DNA of 64,000 nucleotides from Cephalotus follicularis (GCA_001972305.1 BDDD01000997.1:257066-321065), one strand, 5' to 3'; positions 37,272-49,058 are shown, counted from the first letter of the stretch. Numbers and translations are program-made. The notes: generated by a model from the sequence alone, not told the origin.

Positions 37272-38590
37272 TCAGAGCATATGCGAACTTCTCCACCTAT
37301 GGGTATCTCTCCCCTCAGCATCATTCAAAGCCTTGCTCACATAGTATACTGGCTTTTGAACTTTCTCTTCCTCTCTGACTAGCACTGCGCTTACTGCGCC
37401 CGATGTGGCCGTAAGGTACAAATACAAGTCTTCCCTGTCCATAGGTTTTGAGATCAGAGGAGGGGAAACCAGGTATTCCTTCAACTTGTTGAAGGATGCT
37501 TGACACTCGTCTGACCTAGAAAATCCCTTGGGATCTCTAAGTACTTTGAAGAATGGGAGGCACTTCTCTGCTGATTTTGATACAAACCGGATCAGGGCTG
37601 CAATCTTCCCATTTAGCTTTTGAATATCCCTGATGGTTTGGGGAGGTTTCATGCTCTGAACTGCCAAGATCTTCTCTGGGTTGACATCTATTCCTCTGCT
37701 TGAAACCATGAACCCAAGGAACTTTCCAGAGGTGACCACAAAAGTGCATTTGGATGGGTTGAGTTTCATGTTGTATCTTCTCAGTACCTCAAATGTTTCC
37801 TCCAAGTCTTTAATGTGGAGGCTCCTGGCTGGGGTCTTGAAGAGCATGTCATCGATGTAGACCTCCATGTTTCTCCCAATCTGAGGCTCAAAAATTTTAT
37901 TTACCAGTCGTTGGTAGGTGGCCCCTGCATTCTTCAGTCCAAAGGGCATAACCTTGTAACAATACATCACTCAGTCTATGATGAAAGCTGTTTTGTTCTC
38001 GTCGGGCCCGTACATGGGGATTTGATTGTATCCCGAGTAGGCATCTAAGAAGCTTAACATTTTGTAGTCCGAGGTTGCATCCACCAACTGATCTATCTTT
38101 GGAAGAGGGAAGTGGTCCTTGGGGCAAGCTTTGTTGAGGTCTGTGAAATCAATGCACATCCTCCACTTGCCATTTGTTTTTTTGACCAGTACTGGGTTCG
38201 CCAGCCAGTCCGAGTAATGTACTTCCCTTATGAACCCTGCCTACAATAGCTTGCTCACCTTCTCTACTATTGCCTGCTGTCTCTCAGGAGCAAAGTTCCT
38301 CTTATTTTGTCTTGTCGGAGGCCTCATTGGGTCCACACTTAGCTTGTGAATCATTATGTTTAGGCTGATCCCAGTGACCTCCTCTCCCGGCCAGGAAAAC
38401 ACATCTATGTTATTTCGAAGGAATGTTATTAATTCTCCCTTCTCCACCTCTCCAAGCTGTGAGCCAACTTGGAACACTCTTTCAGTGTTGCCCTCTTCCA
38501 GGGGCACTTGGATTACGTCATCAACAGGCTGTGGACGCTCAGGTTCCATATCTCCTATGAGCTCCACATTTGCTATGAAAAGTACCTAGT
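37272..38590 (-). pseudogene. Reverse transcriptase of the Tat element
   Basis: It copies the element's RNA into DNA in the cytoplasmic particle. In order: REVHYSDWLANPVLVKK region, MCIDFTDLNKACPKDHFPLP (about 38155), DAYSGYNQI, YCYKVMPFGLKNAGATYQ (about 37960), and VYIDDML, the YIDD active site (about 37855). It is broken by a TAG at about 38245 and a TGA near 37971 that replaces the residue after FIID. Confidence 0.9.
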
Positions 38591-38699
38591 CCTTTCCTTT
38601 ATCCATGATGGCAGTTTTGTAGCACTGTCTTGCTGCCTGTTGATCTCCTCTGGCTTTCCCCATGCCAAACCTTATAGGGAACTTCATTAGCAAGTGTCT

Positions 38700-39135
38700 C
38701 GTGGACACTATCGCCTCCATTAAGTTCAGACCTGGTCGCCCTACTATGGCATTGTATGGGCTTGGTGTGTCTACCAACTAGAACGTCACCTCTACCTGGG
38801 TCTGGCGTGGGGTCGTGCCTGCAACCATGGACAGGTCGATGGATCCTAGAGGATGGACCATCTTCCCTATAAATCCAACCAATGAGGTCTTCACGGGCTT
38901 TAGATGGTCGGTCGGTATCCTCAACTAATCAAATGCATGTTTATATAGAATGTCGGTCGAGCTCCCGCTATCAATGAGAATCCTCTTCATGGTGAAAAGT
39001 GCCACCAAAAGAGTTACCACCACTGGATCGTCATGAGGGAGACGTACTCCCTCATAGTCCACCTCTGAGAAGGATATCACCTCCTCATCTCCACCTATCC
39101 TCAGCTTTTTGCTGTGATGAATCTGTTTCACAACA
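38700..39135 (-). pseudogene. Aspartic protease of the Tat element
   Basis: It processes the gag-pol polyprotein. The frame holds LPHDDPVVVTLLVA and ILIDSGSSTDIL, with the DSG catalytic triad near 38960, followed by the SPYNAIVGRPGLN block near 38760. TAG codons lie near 38931 and 38778. Confidence 0.85.
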
Positions 39136-40917
39136 AGGGATTGCCTCTTATAGGCTTTCCTAGCATTCTTGTGGTCGCCACCAGAAGCGACACCCCCCCC
39201 CCCCCCCCAGAGATGGTGTGGATGACACCCCTGGGTTGCTGTTGCTGTTGCTGCTGCTCCTCTTGTTGTTGAGGAGCCTCTTCTCTCCTTTGCTCCCTTC
39301 TGCCCTGGGGAGCATCTCTGTCCACATACTTGCGTAGGTGCCCCTTTTGAATCAGGTCCTCAATCTGATTCTTCAATTTCCTGCACTCCTCGGTATCGTT
39401 CCCATGGACACGATTGTACCAGCAGTATTTTTCCACGTCCCTCTTCTCTGCTGGGGACCTCAACTTCTCAGACCACTGGAAAGGGACCTTGTCCTTCTCC
39501 ACAGCAAGTATTCTGGTGCGTGTGTCCAAGAGGGGGGCGAAGTTGTTGTAGAATGGGATAGGTGCCCCTCTCCTGGATAAGTTGTCTCTCTTGGAGAGTT
39601 TATGTCTGAGGTCTTCCTTGGATAGTTCTGACCTCTCATTCCTCTTCTCTTTCTTCCCAGGAGCATTTCGTGAATGCTCCCCTTTCTCCTCCCGATGGCC
39701 CGACCAGGGTGTCTTTTGTTTCCTGGCCGCCATCTCCTCCTCATCGTTGACATATTTTTCTGCTCTCCTCAGCAAGTTTGCCATGTCCACCGCGGGTTTC
39801 TTCAAAAGGGAGAAAGTGAAGGATGAGTTACTCCTCAGCCCACTGTTCAAAGCTGTCAGGGCAAAGGATGGCTCCAGGTTTTTCACTATGAGAGACTCCC
39901 TGTTGAATCTGGTAAGGTAATCTCTCAGTGACTCATCTCTTCCCTACACCACATTGATCAAGTGGGTAGAGTTCCTCCTCTGCGTAGTACTGTTGAGGAA
40001 CTTGGTTACGAACAGTTCCGTAAACTGATTGAAATTCTCCACCAAACCCTTTGCTAGGGTGAAATACCACGACTGGGCTGCACCAGTCAATGTCGACGGG
40101 AATCCTCGGCAAAGCATGGCGTCCGAGGCTTGGTATACCCACATGGTTTGAATGTAGGTGCGCACATGTTGGATGGGGTCTGAAATCCGCTGGGAATACG
40201 CTCCTCCATTATCTCAGATGTGAAGGGGTGGGCGCTGATGTTGCGCACCTCGGACAGATGTCCCCTCTGCTATTTCGTTCATCGGAACCTTCTCTCCATC
40301 TCGGCAAGATTTTTATTCATTGCTTGCTCCACATCATTAATGTTTCTAGCCCTGCTAGAAACTTGTGACTGCCTCGCCAATGTGGTCGGGTGGTCAGTCC
40401 TGCTTCCACGCACCGTTTCTGCCCTCTGTGGTGCATGGGAATGTGCCTGAGCCTCCTCAGCGAACTCCTGTTCATCATGTTCCATGGGAACTCGCTCCGA
40501 TTGCTGAGGCCGAGGACCGATGTTGCAGTCCTAGGCAGCTGAAGATTCGGCTCTTTGGGATGTATTAATCCCAGCTCTCCTCCCTAGGGGTATATCAATC
40601 CCTGACCGCTTTGGGGGGTGCATGCCCCTCAGCGGGTTTCGCCTGGCACCTCCGGGATGCCCTATCTCCACCACTTGCCTGGAGGGGCCGCTTCGTCCTC
40701 GGACCAATGGTTGAGCAGGTCCGACTTGGTTTTGGTTGGCTAAGCTGGTAACCAACAAGTCACTGAGGTGTTCCACCCCCTGGATCAATTGATTAAACTG
40801 CTCCCCAGTGACGGGAGCCTGCTCTGGAACCGCCCCCTGACCGGTCTCGGTGGGTGGGATCTCTTGTTGTCAGCTGCCGGTGGGTCCAGAGCTGTTGATG
40901 TTCTTTTTCGGAGGCAT
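39136..40917 (-). pseudogene. Gag of the Tat element
   Basis: It forms the nucleocapsid. It starts at ATG 40917 (MPPKKNINSSGPTGS then TGA), about 25 bases after the primer-binding site. Typical segments are the capsid part with WYFTLAKG and GRDESLRDYLTRFNRES, and a CCHC-like knuckle YCWYNRVHGNDTEEC near 39405. A Gln/Glu-rich linker and a run of glycines encoded by a 16-base G tract follow (39208-39193). Stops and frame changes break it. The frame of gag switches to that of protease at the G tract. Confidence 0.85.
39193..39208. repeat. 16-base C/G homopolymer at the gag-protease frame change
   Basis: Sixteen C on the plus strand (G on the coding minus strand). Upstream the gag frame is open, and downstream the conserved protease-side sequence lies in another frame. 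A slip of one or two bases in this tract would explain it, in the element or in sequencing. Confidence 0.85.
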
Positions 40918-40940
40918 GATTTTGATGGCTTTTCGCTGCG

Positions 40941-40960
40941 TTTCCCACAGACGGCACCAA
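40941..40960 (-). other. Primer-binding site of the Tat element
   Basis: On the minus strand, one base after the 5' LTR's CA end, the sequence reads TTGGTGCCGTCTGTGGGAAA. This string follows the 5' LTR in many plant gypsy elements. I cannot state the priming tRNA with confidence. Confidence 0.8.
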
Positions 40961-40961
40961 C

Positions 40962-41899
40962 TGTTGATGCAAAAATCCTTCCTTCAGCAGTACCCTATGT
41001 GGAGGGCTTTGATTTGTTGAGGAAAACGTTGTTAAATGCTCCGAGATGAAGGTTGAAGATGGTTGTTTTCCCTGCACAGATAAGCAAACTCGTTGAAGGT
41101 CCAGGAGGTTATTCTCCTAGGGACACTCCGACGCTCAAGTTAGACATTGCACAAAGAAAATTAGGTTTTCTTGAGAGTAAAAATGGCTGACCTTTGTTTT
41201 GACTGTGAAACTGTTATTTATAGTGTTGGTTCGTAACTGTCTGAGCATGTAAATCGGAGGTGATAGCTGTGCCCCTAGGGAAATGCCGAGGATCTTGGAC
41301 ATTTCTCTTGATCTCCGCCGAATTTGATGGTACCTTCCTTATCAGATGTTTATCATATATTATCTTTCCATATTTGAAGAGATGAACCCCTGGAAGGTAG
41401 GCTGATTTCATGGCCTTATCCTGCGGAGGACAAGGAAGGAAGAGGAAGTCCTCTGGACTCTTATCCGCTTCAAGGTCTTCAACGTTAAGAGCTTCTTCAG
41501 GAGCTTGTGCCTGGGGCACTAGGTCCTCTGTAACGCTGCCGAGGAAGAGGTCTCCTGTAATGCAGTTGAGGGGCATTGGCGCCGTGGAGAGCGTCCTCCG
41601 CCTTGCAACCAAGTAGGAGCTCCTCGGCACTGATGCCGAGGAAGAGGAGGTCCTCGACACCGGTGCAAGGAGGGCGTCCTTTGCCATGCCACCAAGTAGG
41701 AGTTCCTTGGCACTGATGCCGAGGAGGAAGAGGTCCTTGACACTGGTGTCGAGGAGGGCATCCTCATCTGCTTCTCTTGCTGGGGTTAAGGAGCTTCCTC
41801 TGACCAGCGTCCATGTAAGTTTCAAAGCTCCTGGACACTTGGCTATGTCCAAGAAGGACACATGTCCTTCTTAATATAAACAGACTTTTTCCCACATCA
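40962..41899 (-). repeat. 5' LTR of the Tat element (938 bp)
   Basis: Plus-strand ends are TGTTGATGCAAAAATC and TTTTTCCCACATCA. The TATA box is at 41215-41223. It keeps GCCGAGGA/TCCTCGGC microrepeats at 41590-41760 in direct arrangement, unlike the left LTR. Confidence 0.93.
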
Positions 41900-44880
41900 A
41901 ATTTATAAAATAGGAATTCCTATATTAGATATAAGATCATAAGTGCCTAATTTAGGAACTATGACAAATATATTATCTTTTTTTAGTTGACTATCTTCAA
42001 CTGGTGTGGAACTGTCAATTAGACTATTTCCCTAATTTTATCTAAAGTATTTGTTATCAATTAGTAATTGTTTTTCCTTTTGTAAAATGCTAATATAAAA
42101 TCTACTTAAAAAGAAAGGTAAAGAATTGAGATTGTTATAGTTCAATAATATCTCTGCCCATGCAATGACAGGAGTCATGTTTTTAGTTAGTATAAAGTGA
42201 GAGGAGAGTAATACATTGAGATTGTGGTTGGTATATGCAACACAAGAATTGGTGAATCAATGAATCAGCTCAGCCTCCTCATGTGAAGAAATTTAAATCC
42301 CCACCCAAGTTTTGCACTTAATTATTTATTTTGTTGACATATTCAACCAGCAAAGGAAGTGAAAATTGATTGAACACATACTCTCATTCAATACATTTGG
42401 ACAATATTTATACTTAATTTATTGATCCTACCTCAACAGCTTCAACTTTATATATGTGCCACAAGGCCCACGACACAACACAAACTTACGCAGAAATTTG
42501 AGTATTAAGCTTTTAGCCACTAATAATTTCAATGGCATCTCCATTTTTTAACCCTTTCTTTTCTAGAGCATCTATTATTGAGATTTGGACTCTCTCTAAT
42601 TCACCACCAATTATATAGTCTTATATTGATATAACAAACTAATCATAGATAATAAAATTAAAATTTGTATATTGACCACAATACCGAAAAAATCGAGAGG
42701 ATATGTTTTTCAATTATTGAGCATATCGCACATGCATCCACTCCTCGCAATGTAACATTCTTTTTTTTTTGTTAAATGATAGATTTATTTTTGTGGTTGA
42801 TTACTCATTTCCTTATGATTGGTATTAACGTAGATATAAATACATACGTAAATTGTTGTATTACATGGGTCATTCTTTGAAAGCATCCCGATTTTATTAG
42901 AGATAAAGCTACCGAGATTATTGAGAGAGACAATTCTCTAAGTAAAGGATTCTATCTCATTTCCTTAACTTGTTGGTTATTTCCCTTTTTTGATAATTTT
43001 TATTTGTCAATATCTTCTTACTTAAACATTCGATTATTCTAAGAGTCTAACTCCAAGATTTATCGCTTGTTTTCTCAAGTTAACGTATGCACAAGACAAT
43101 TTATCATTAAAACATCATCTGGAATGTTTGGGACAATGTCTTAAATTTCAAATATGTTTTTCTCTATATTGACTAAAGAAAAAGGTATAAATTTCTTCAT
43201 CAATAATTACTACCTAACAATTTTTCATTGCAACGAGAAATTAATATCTCTTAGCAGACAATTACACTCATTGAATTGCAAAATGCAAAGATGAACAGCT
43301 GAATCATTAGACAACATTTTTGGGAATGAATACATACTTGCTAATCCTAGTGTTTAATGGGCCCGAGAACGAGAGCTAAATCACATCTTTTGTACGAGTG
43401 TAGAAGCAAGATTAGAACCCACTTCCAACTTGTTCCATCAAAAAATTAGGACCGACTTACTTGTTGGAAAGTCATTGTCTACGGTTTTATTTATTTATTG
43501 CTCCTCAAATTCCCAATGCATTCACAAGACATTTATATTAGTTTTAGATGGACGAGGATATTTTTATTTTGTCAAAATTATTTCTTTTTTTAAAATTTTA
43601 AATCACAAGACCTTGCAAAAATGGTTAATTCTACATACGTACAATAATAATCCGATTGTCCCTACTAGGGATGGTAATTTTTTTCACTCCGCTTATTTCG
43701 TTCTGTCCCGTTTTAAATGGGGTAGGGAATCTCTGTCCCGTTTAAAGATTGGGGTAGAGATGAGGAAAAAAATATGTCCCGTAAGTTGGAGTGGGGAGGG
43801 GGCAAAGCAAGTGTTTTTCCTGCTTCTCCCTATCCCGTTCTGCTTTTATATATTGTATCAGATATATTTTATCACATATATGATATATCAATAAATGAAT
43901 TTCTCAAAATATTATTGTAATAATATATCTATGATTTATTATAATATGTATTTATGTATAACAAATAAATATAATCTTTTTTTTTTAAACTTTAAGCATA
44001 TTAATATGTGAGTTTAAAAATAAAAAAAAACTATTGGTCATGTAGTTAGATTATGGATGATGATGAAGTAAATCGAGACAGATTTTGTCATCTCCGGTCC
44101 CCCCTCCGCCTCTGTCCCATCAAAGAAATGATCTCTCCGTCTCCGCCCTGTCTCGTCATAAGGAAAAGAAACTTCACCTTGTCTCTGCCTCGCTTTTTAG
44201 TGGAGTGAGAATAAAGATAGAAAAATCCGTTCCGATCCATCTCATTATCATCCATATTCCCTAACTAGGAACAAATTGCACATTATCAATTCTACAAAGA
44301 AGATCTCAAAGAGGGTGCTTATCTGTTACACCTTTGCGCAAAGCGTGTCAACTGTTACGATCCAAGTTTTTTTCTAGTTTTAAGTGGTCTTGTCCAAATG
44401 AGTCAGTCAAAACACTCGTTGGACAATTAAACTAGCAACACTGCATTAATAATCAATAGCGTCATACAATAAACACAAGATACAACATCATAAAAAAAAC
44501 ACAAAAATAAGCGCATAGGATAAAAAAGCTACTCCGATGAGTGATATGGTTACCCATATAAGACATGGGCAGTGGGTGGTTTCTATATACCATAATCAGT
44601 CGTGGAATAATAGAAATGAATAAAATGTGTCACTATTGAACCGTAATAGTGGTAGGAATAAACATAATAATTTCTATAGTACTTAATTAAAACAGTTATT
44701 TACCTAGTTTCTCTATTTTAAACACCAAAGGTCGGTAGAAAAAAAAATTATCATTCACTCAATAAAATATGTGTTAAAATTATATAAAAATAGTGTATAA
44801 ATAATTTCCTTTTAAGCAGGATCATTCAGGGATAAATCTTCAAGAATGTACGAGGAAATGCGTAAAATAATAATTGTGTA
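41900..44880. other. Intergenic, no gene seen
   Basis: It starts with the right AATTT duplication of the Tat element, then AT-rich DNA without exon-like frames. It contains the repeat at 43666-44262. The frame at 43430-43894 lies partly in that repeat and has no family resemblance. Confidence 0.5.
43666..44262. repeat. Dispersed repeat with TAGGGATGG-type ends
   Basis: It begins TAGGGATGGTAATTTTT and ends ATCATCCATATTCCCTAA, whose reverse complement begins TTAGGGAATATGGATGAT. Inner motifs are CTGTCCCGTTTTAAATGGGG and CCGTCTCCGCCCTGTCTC, common in plant repeats. No target duplication was found, so the class is uncertain. Confidence 0.45.
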
Positions 44881-45838
44881 TGATATGATAGAAATCTATT
44901 TATACTAAGAGGGACACGTGTCTTCCGCGAGTTCAGCCAATTGTCCAAAGGATCTTGAAACTCATGAAGAGCCCAACCGATGAGCACTTACATGACAGAT
45001 GGCGTCCTCCTCGGCTCCAGAACCGAGGATCCCTTTTCCTGAGGAGCCCACGCTGAGGTACCAGTACGGAGGATCTCCTTCAAGGCACCAGTGCCGAGGA
45101 CCTTCTCTATCCGAGGAGGTGTCGATCACACACATAGCAGAGGACGTACCCCGTTGCACACACGCCTAGGACCTTCTCCTCGGCGGTATCCAAAAAGACC
45201 TCATCCTCGGTAGAATGGCAGAGGACCCGGCGTCCTAAGCATACACCACTGAGGAAGCACCAGAAGCTGAAGACCTTGGAGCGAAAGGGAAGCAAGAGTC
45301 CCATCACCTCGGCAACAGTACCATGGTTCACCTCCTCAGCAGCCTTGTTGCAGAGGACCTCATCTTCGTTTATGGCATAAGGCTATGAGATCTGCGTGAT
45401 TTCCGGGGATTCGCCTTCATCCAAATAAGGAAGTAGTTGTATAATAAACTACCAACAAGGAAAGTGGCAACATATTAGGCAAAGATCAAGGGAAATGACC
45501 AAGATCCTCGGCATTTTCTTAGGGGACAACTATCACCTCCTCTTTTCACGCTCAAACAGTTACACTCCTGCACTATTAAATACTAGTTCAGCAGTCAGAA
45601 CAAAGGTCAGCCATTTTTACTCTCAAAGAAACTTGTTTTCTTTGTGCAAATGCCTAACTTGAACGTCGGAGTGTCCCTGGGAGAACATCCTCTTGGACCT
45701 TCAACGTGTTTGCTCTTCTGTGCAGGGAAAATATCTACAACCCTCTACTTTTACCTCGGAGCATCAAGTAGCGTTTCCCAAAACAAATCAAACCATTACA
45801 CGATGGGTACTGTTGTGGAAAGAATTTATGCATCAACA
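44881..45838 (+). repeat. Solo LTR of the Tat-type family (958 bp)
   Basis: It begins TGATATGATAGAAATC and ends TTTATGCATCAACA, in the same orientation as the 7861 copy. Shared landmarks are GGACACGTGTC, GCCGAGGACC repeats, GATCCTCGGCATTTTC, CACTATTAAATA near the TATA position, and GAACGTCGGAGTGTCCC. Flanks are GTGTA before and ATGTA after, a target duplication with one change. No internal region is attached, so it is a solo LTR from recombination. Confidence 0.85.
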
Positions 45839-46143
45839 ATGTATAAATTATAAATCGCCTACACCAACTTATCTATATGAATTAATCAAAACTTTAGAAG
45901 CAGACACTCAAAATATAAAAATATATGGTTATAAAATAAAATAACTTTGATAGGTAATTTTTTTCTAAAATTATTTTATTCAATTAATAGTATTTTAAAA
46001 TTGTCCCGTGCAAGTTTTCATACATCAAAATCATGGCATAGTCATTTCTTCATCAATAATCTCAAATATATCTTTTTAATATAGGTTATCAAATAATCAT
46101 TTATCCAAAATTCTTTTATTCACTTATTTATTTTTTTAGGATA
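45839..46143. other. Non-coding AT-rich spacer
   Basis: A short spacer between two LTR-derived segments. No feature was seen. Confidence 0.5.
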
Positions 46144-46560
46144 TGTAAAATTATAAAGTATTATTATTGGACTAGGATATTATGAAATATTTTTATTGGG
46201 TTACGATGAAATATAAATTATGACTTTGTACTTAATAGATTGTTTTTTCCCTTTTGGGCAAAGTTTATTCATAATCTATGACAATTGGGCTTAAAAATGG
46301 AAGAGGAGAGAATGGCCCATTGGTAGAAGTCGGCACAAGTCCAGAAAACAGCCTGCATCCATTAGAAATCTCTTGAGAATTCTGGAACATTCAGTTTGTG
46401 TGTATAAATGATGATGTGAAGCCGGGACACACGCTTTTTGGGTATTTTGCTTGTACATTCTCTAGAGAAATCGAGAGAAATGTGAGAGCTATGGGAGATA
46501 GGGTCAGATGATGGAAAAAGGAAGAAAAGGACAAGCAAGAGCCTTCCTCGAAAGAGTCCC
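46144..46560 (+). repeat. Partial LTR of the TGTAAGAGCCC family
   Basis: It starts TGTAAAATTATAAAG and shares with the 8605 and 61977 copies the landmarks TTTTGGGCAAAGTTTATTC, ATGACAATTGGGCTTA, CCCATTGGTAGAAGTCGG, GAATTCTGGAACATTC, a TATAAATGATG TATA-like site and GAGAAATCGAGAG. It ends where a minus-strand Tat-type LTR fragment begins. Confidence 0.65.
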
Positions 46561-46659
46561 TGTCTCATATCCATGTAAGCTTTAATGCATTTGGACACTT
46601 GGCTACGTCAACGGAGGACACGTGTCGCTCTGTGGATAGACAGATTTTTTCCCATATCA
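46561..46659 (-). repeat. Terminal fragment of a Tat-type LTR
   Basis: The plus strand reads CCATGTAAGCTTTAATGC, GGACACTTGGCTACGTC, GACACGTGTC and TTTTTTCCCATATCA, matching the right end of the LTRs at 31109 and 41899. Only about 100 bases remain, directly joined to the other LTR family's fragment. Confidence 0.75.
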
Positions 46660-47143
46660 ATTCCTATATTAATGTGTTCAAACAAAATTTTCCTATTATT
46701 AGATTTAAAAATGACAATGTCAAGTTAATAGTATTATGTACCGATGAATCATTTTGTATTTTTCTTTTACAAAACTTTGAAATTAGTTTATAATATTAAC
46801 AAGAATTACAAAAATAAAATTATGCAAAGTCACTAGATTATTAAGTTTATGACGTTATGTGCGATTTTCAGAATTATGCACTTTTTTGAAAGGAAAACAA
46901 GTCATATCAAAATGATGTTTTCAAACCAAAGCATAAATTTTGAAAACAAGTAAAAACTGTTTTATAAAAAACTGATTTGAAAACATGGCATACCAAACGA
47001 TTTTTAAGCCCAAAAAAACTGAATCAACAATTTAAAAACAAAACAAAGTTTTGAAAACGAGTTATCAAACATGCCCTAAGGCACTATTATAAATGGGTAT
47101 TGAATTAGAAAAATATAATAATTGTTTTGACAGTGATTGAGAC
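46660..47143. other. Non-coding AT-rich spacer
   Basis: AT-rich DNA without genes, ending at the target duplication of the hAT element. Confidence 0.5.
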
Positions 47144-47151
47144 ACAAGAGC

Positions 47152-48430
47152 CAGGGGCGGAGGCAGGAATTTAAATATGGGGGTGCCGGAGGTGATGTAA
47201 AAATTTAAAACTATATTTAAAAATTAATACGAGATACGACAAAACATAAAAATTTTAACACTAAAAGTTCAATATTATTAAATGAAAATATTTAGAGAAA
47301 TACAATCAACTTTGACATAAATTATCACAAAAAGAACAAAAAAAAAAGAGCATCATGATTTTCATTGCCTAAGTTGAGCTCGTCGCTTTTTCATATCATA
47401 AAAATCATCAATTATCTTGTCAACGCTAATTTTTTCAGCAATTGCTTGTTCAATGTAAACAACCAAACAATTTGTAAGAAAATCATCCTCCATTTTGCTT
47501 CGAAGTCTGGTCTTGATTATCTTCATGGCTGAAAAAGCTCGCTCAGTAGTTGCGGTAGAAACTGGAAGTGTCAAGACAAGCCTAAGCAATCTATCAATCA
47601 AATAATAAATTTCTGACTTTCCCGTCTCCACTAACTTTTGACATAACCCAGCAATTGTGCACAAATTTTGCATATCTGGATGATTAATTACATCAAAGTG
47701 ATAATGTTGTAGTTGACATTTCAAGAGAATCTTTTCTTGCTCTGTAAAATCCAATGGATAAATTTCTCAACAAAATTGCATATTTTATCACAATCGAATG
47801 ATCTATAGCCATCCTTTGGATTTAAAGCAGAGCTAAGAATAATAAGTTCCACTGCATGTTCATTGAATCTAATATTCAACTCTTGAAGTTGAGAATCAAT
47901 AGTGGCAATAAATACATCCACCTGAAAATGATGTTCCACAGTTACATGAGCTTGTTGACGACGAGATCTAGCTAGATTCAAAGCTCGACTCATAGTGAAT
48001 TTTGATGAAATTAATGAATACCTTTTTGTATTATAATGAAATTGGATCACTGATTTTTGATCTGGAATCACGAGCACTCATGCCGCAGTCAAAGCCTAGA
48101 CACGTGAAGGAGACAGGAGATGAAAATGTGATGGACACGCGAAGGAGGCAGGAGATGAAGGCAATGAAGAAGAAGTAGAAATCTGCAGTATAAAAGAAAA
48201 TAGGAGAAAAATGAACAGTTGGTATTAAATAGACAAGCAGAGTATAATAATTGCCATCCTTGAAAAATGAACAGCCATATTTTAAAGTGTATGTATCTCA
48301 AATTTCAAAATATTTTTTTAAATGCTTGGCACCCCCAAATCCTTGAAATGCTAAATTTTAATATGTATTTAATCCTTTTTTTTTTTTGACTTGTCTGGCA
48401 CCCCCAAAGCCCTACGTGGCTCCGTCACTG
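47152..48430 (-). mobile_element. hAT transposon, internally deleted, retains the transposase 3' part
   Basis: Perfect 8-bp target duplication ACAAGAGC at 47144-47151 and 48431-48438. The left end is CAGGGGCGGAGGCAGG and the right end, reverse-complemented, is CAGTGACGGAGCCACG, a hAT terminal inverted repeat pair. GGGGGTGCC near both ends is a further inverted match. The element is 1279 bp and carries only the C-terminal third of a transposase on the minus strand. Confidence 0.92.
47362..48077 (-). pseudogene. hAT transposase C-terminal part (hATC dimerisation domain)
   Basis: The minus-strand frame 47754-47362 contains LVLTLPVSTATTERAFSAMK, the hallmark hATC motif, and ends RRAQLRQ before TAA. 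Upstream, 48077-47721 in another frame carries the preceding conserved part (IDSQLQELNIRFNEH, LSSALNPKDGYRSFD). One frameshift near 47740 separates them. The zinc finger and most of the catalytic RNase H-like core are missing, so it is inactive. Confidence 0.88.
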
Positions 48431-48438
48431 ACAAGAGC

Positions 48439-49058
48439 GTTTTCTTGAGATAAAGAGTTTGAATTCTTATCACAAGATATCGCTTACGTCTTTGCTTTAT
48501 CATTGTGAATGATTAATATTATTATCGATAAAATTCTTGATATCGATCTTGACACGGATGTGACTAGAGTCTTATCAAATACAGTATTGTAATTAACGTG
48601 AATCAAAAAATGGCATTGTCTACCCATCCCCTTACAAATAAAGAAAAATATCACGTCATGTGCTTGAACCCATAAAATTTCGTATATGCACGTATACAAC
48701 TGAGTTTGAGAAATTTAAAAAAGAGTAATAAATTAATAATTCAAGATCTTCAAATAAAGAAAATATTTTATAAGCTTAAGAATCACGTGGTTAATAGACT
48801 CAATATAAATAGAGTGGATATAGACCAACAAAAAAAAAAAAAAACTCAGCCAAGAAAAAGAAAAAAGAATCAAGACTTGTTTTCTTTTCCCGTTTTGCAA
48901 CTCATATTAGTTCTTACTTGTTAGGAGAAATTCCCATATATTACAAATAAGCCACATATCAAGATCAAAAACGAAGATTCAGATTTCACAACACCAACAA
49001 AGACATGTCATGGATCATCACCTGAGCAATTTGTCAGCAATTGCAGTTAATACAAGAG
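48439..49058. other. Non-coding
   Basis: AT-rich DNA. The small frames at 48484-48699 (-) and 48706-48924 (+) have no resemblance to known families and no exon signals. Confidence 0.5.

Larger units (their letters stand above)
30162..41899 (-). mobile_element. Complete Ty3/gypsy LTR retrotransposon, Tat-type, with opposite-strand gene
   Basis: The 11,738-bp element lies on the minus strand between AATTT duplications. In its own orientation: 5' LTR 41899-40962, primer-binding site, gag (40917 to about 39160), protease, reverse transcriptase, RNase H, integrase (to about 35315), a spacer, a gene on the opposite strand (31790-34483), a polypurine tract, and 3' LTR 31109-30162. The order RT-RNase H-IN is gypsy-type. 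An opposite-strand gene between IN and the 3' LTR is known from Tat-lineage plant elements such as RIRE2, Grande and Retand. All coding parts carry stops, so the copy is not autonomous. By hand the LTRs differ at roughly 30-35 of the first 440 bases, mostly transitions, so the insertion is not recent. Confidence 0.93.

Noticed and set aside
41913..46672. The string AATTCCTATATTA next to two LTR ends (41914 and 46660)
   Set aside because: Similarity stops after 13 bases on both sides, so it is more likely chance in AT-rich DNA than a shared target or recombination product.
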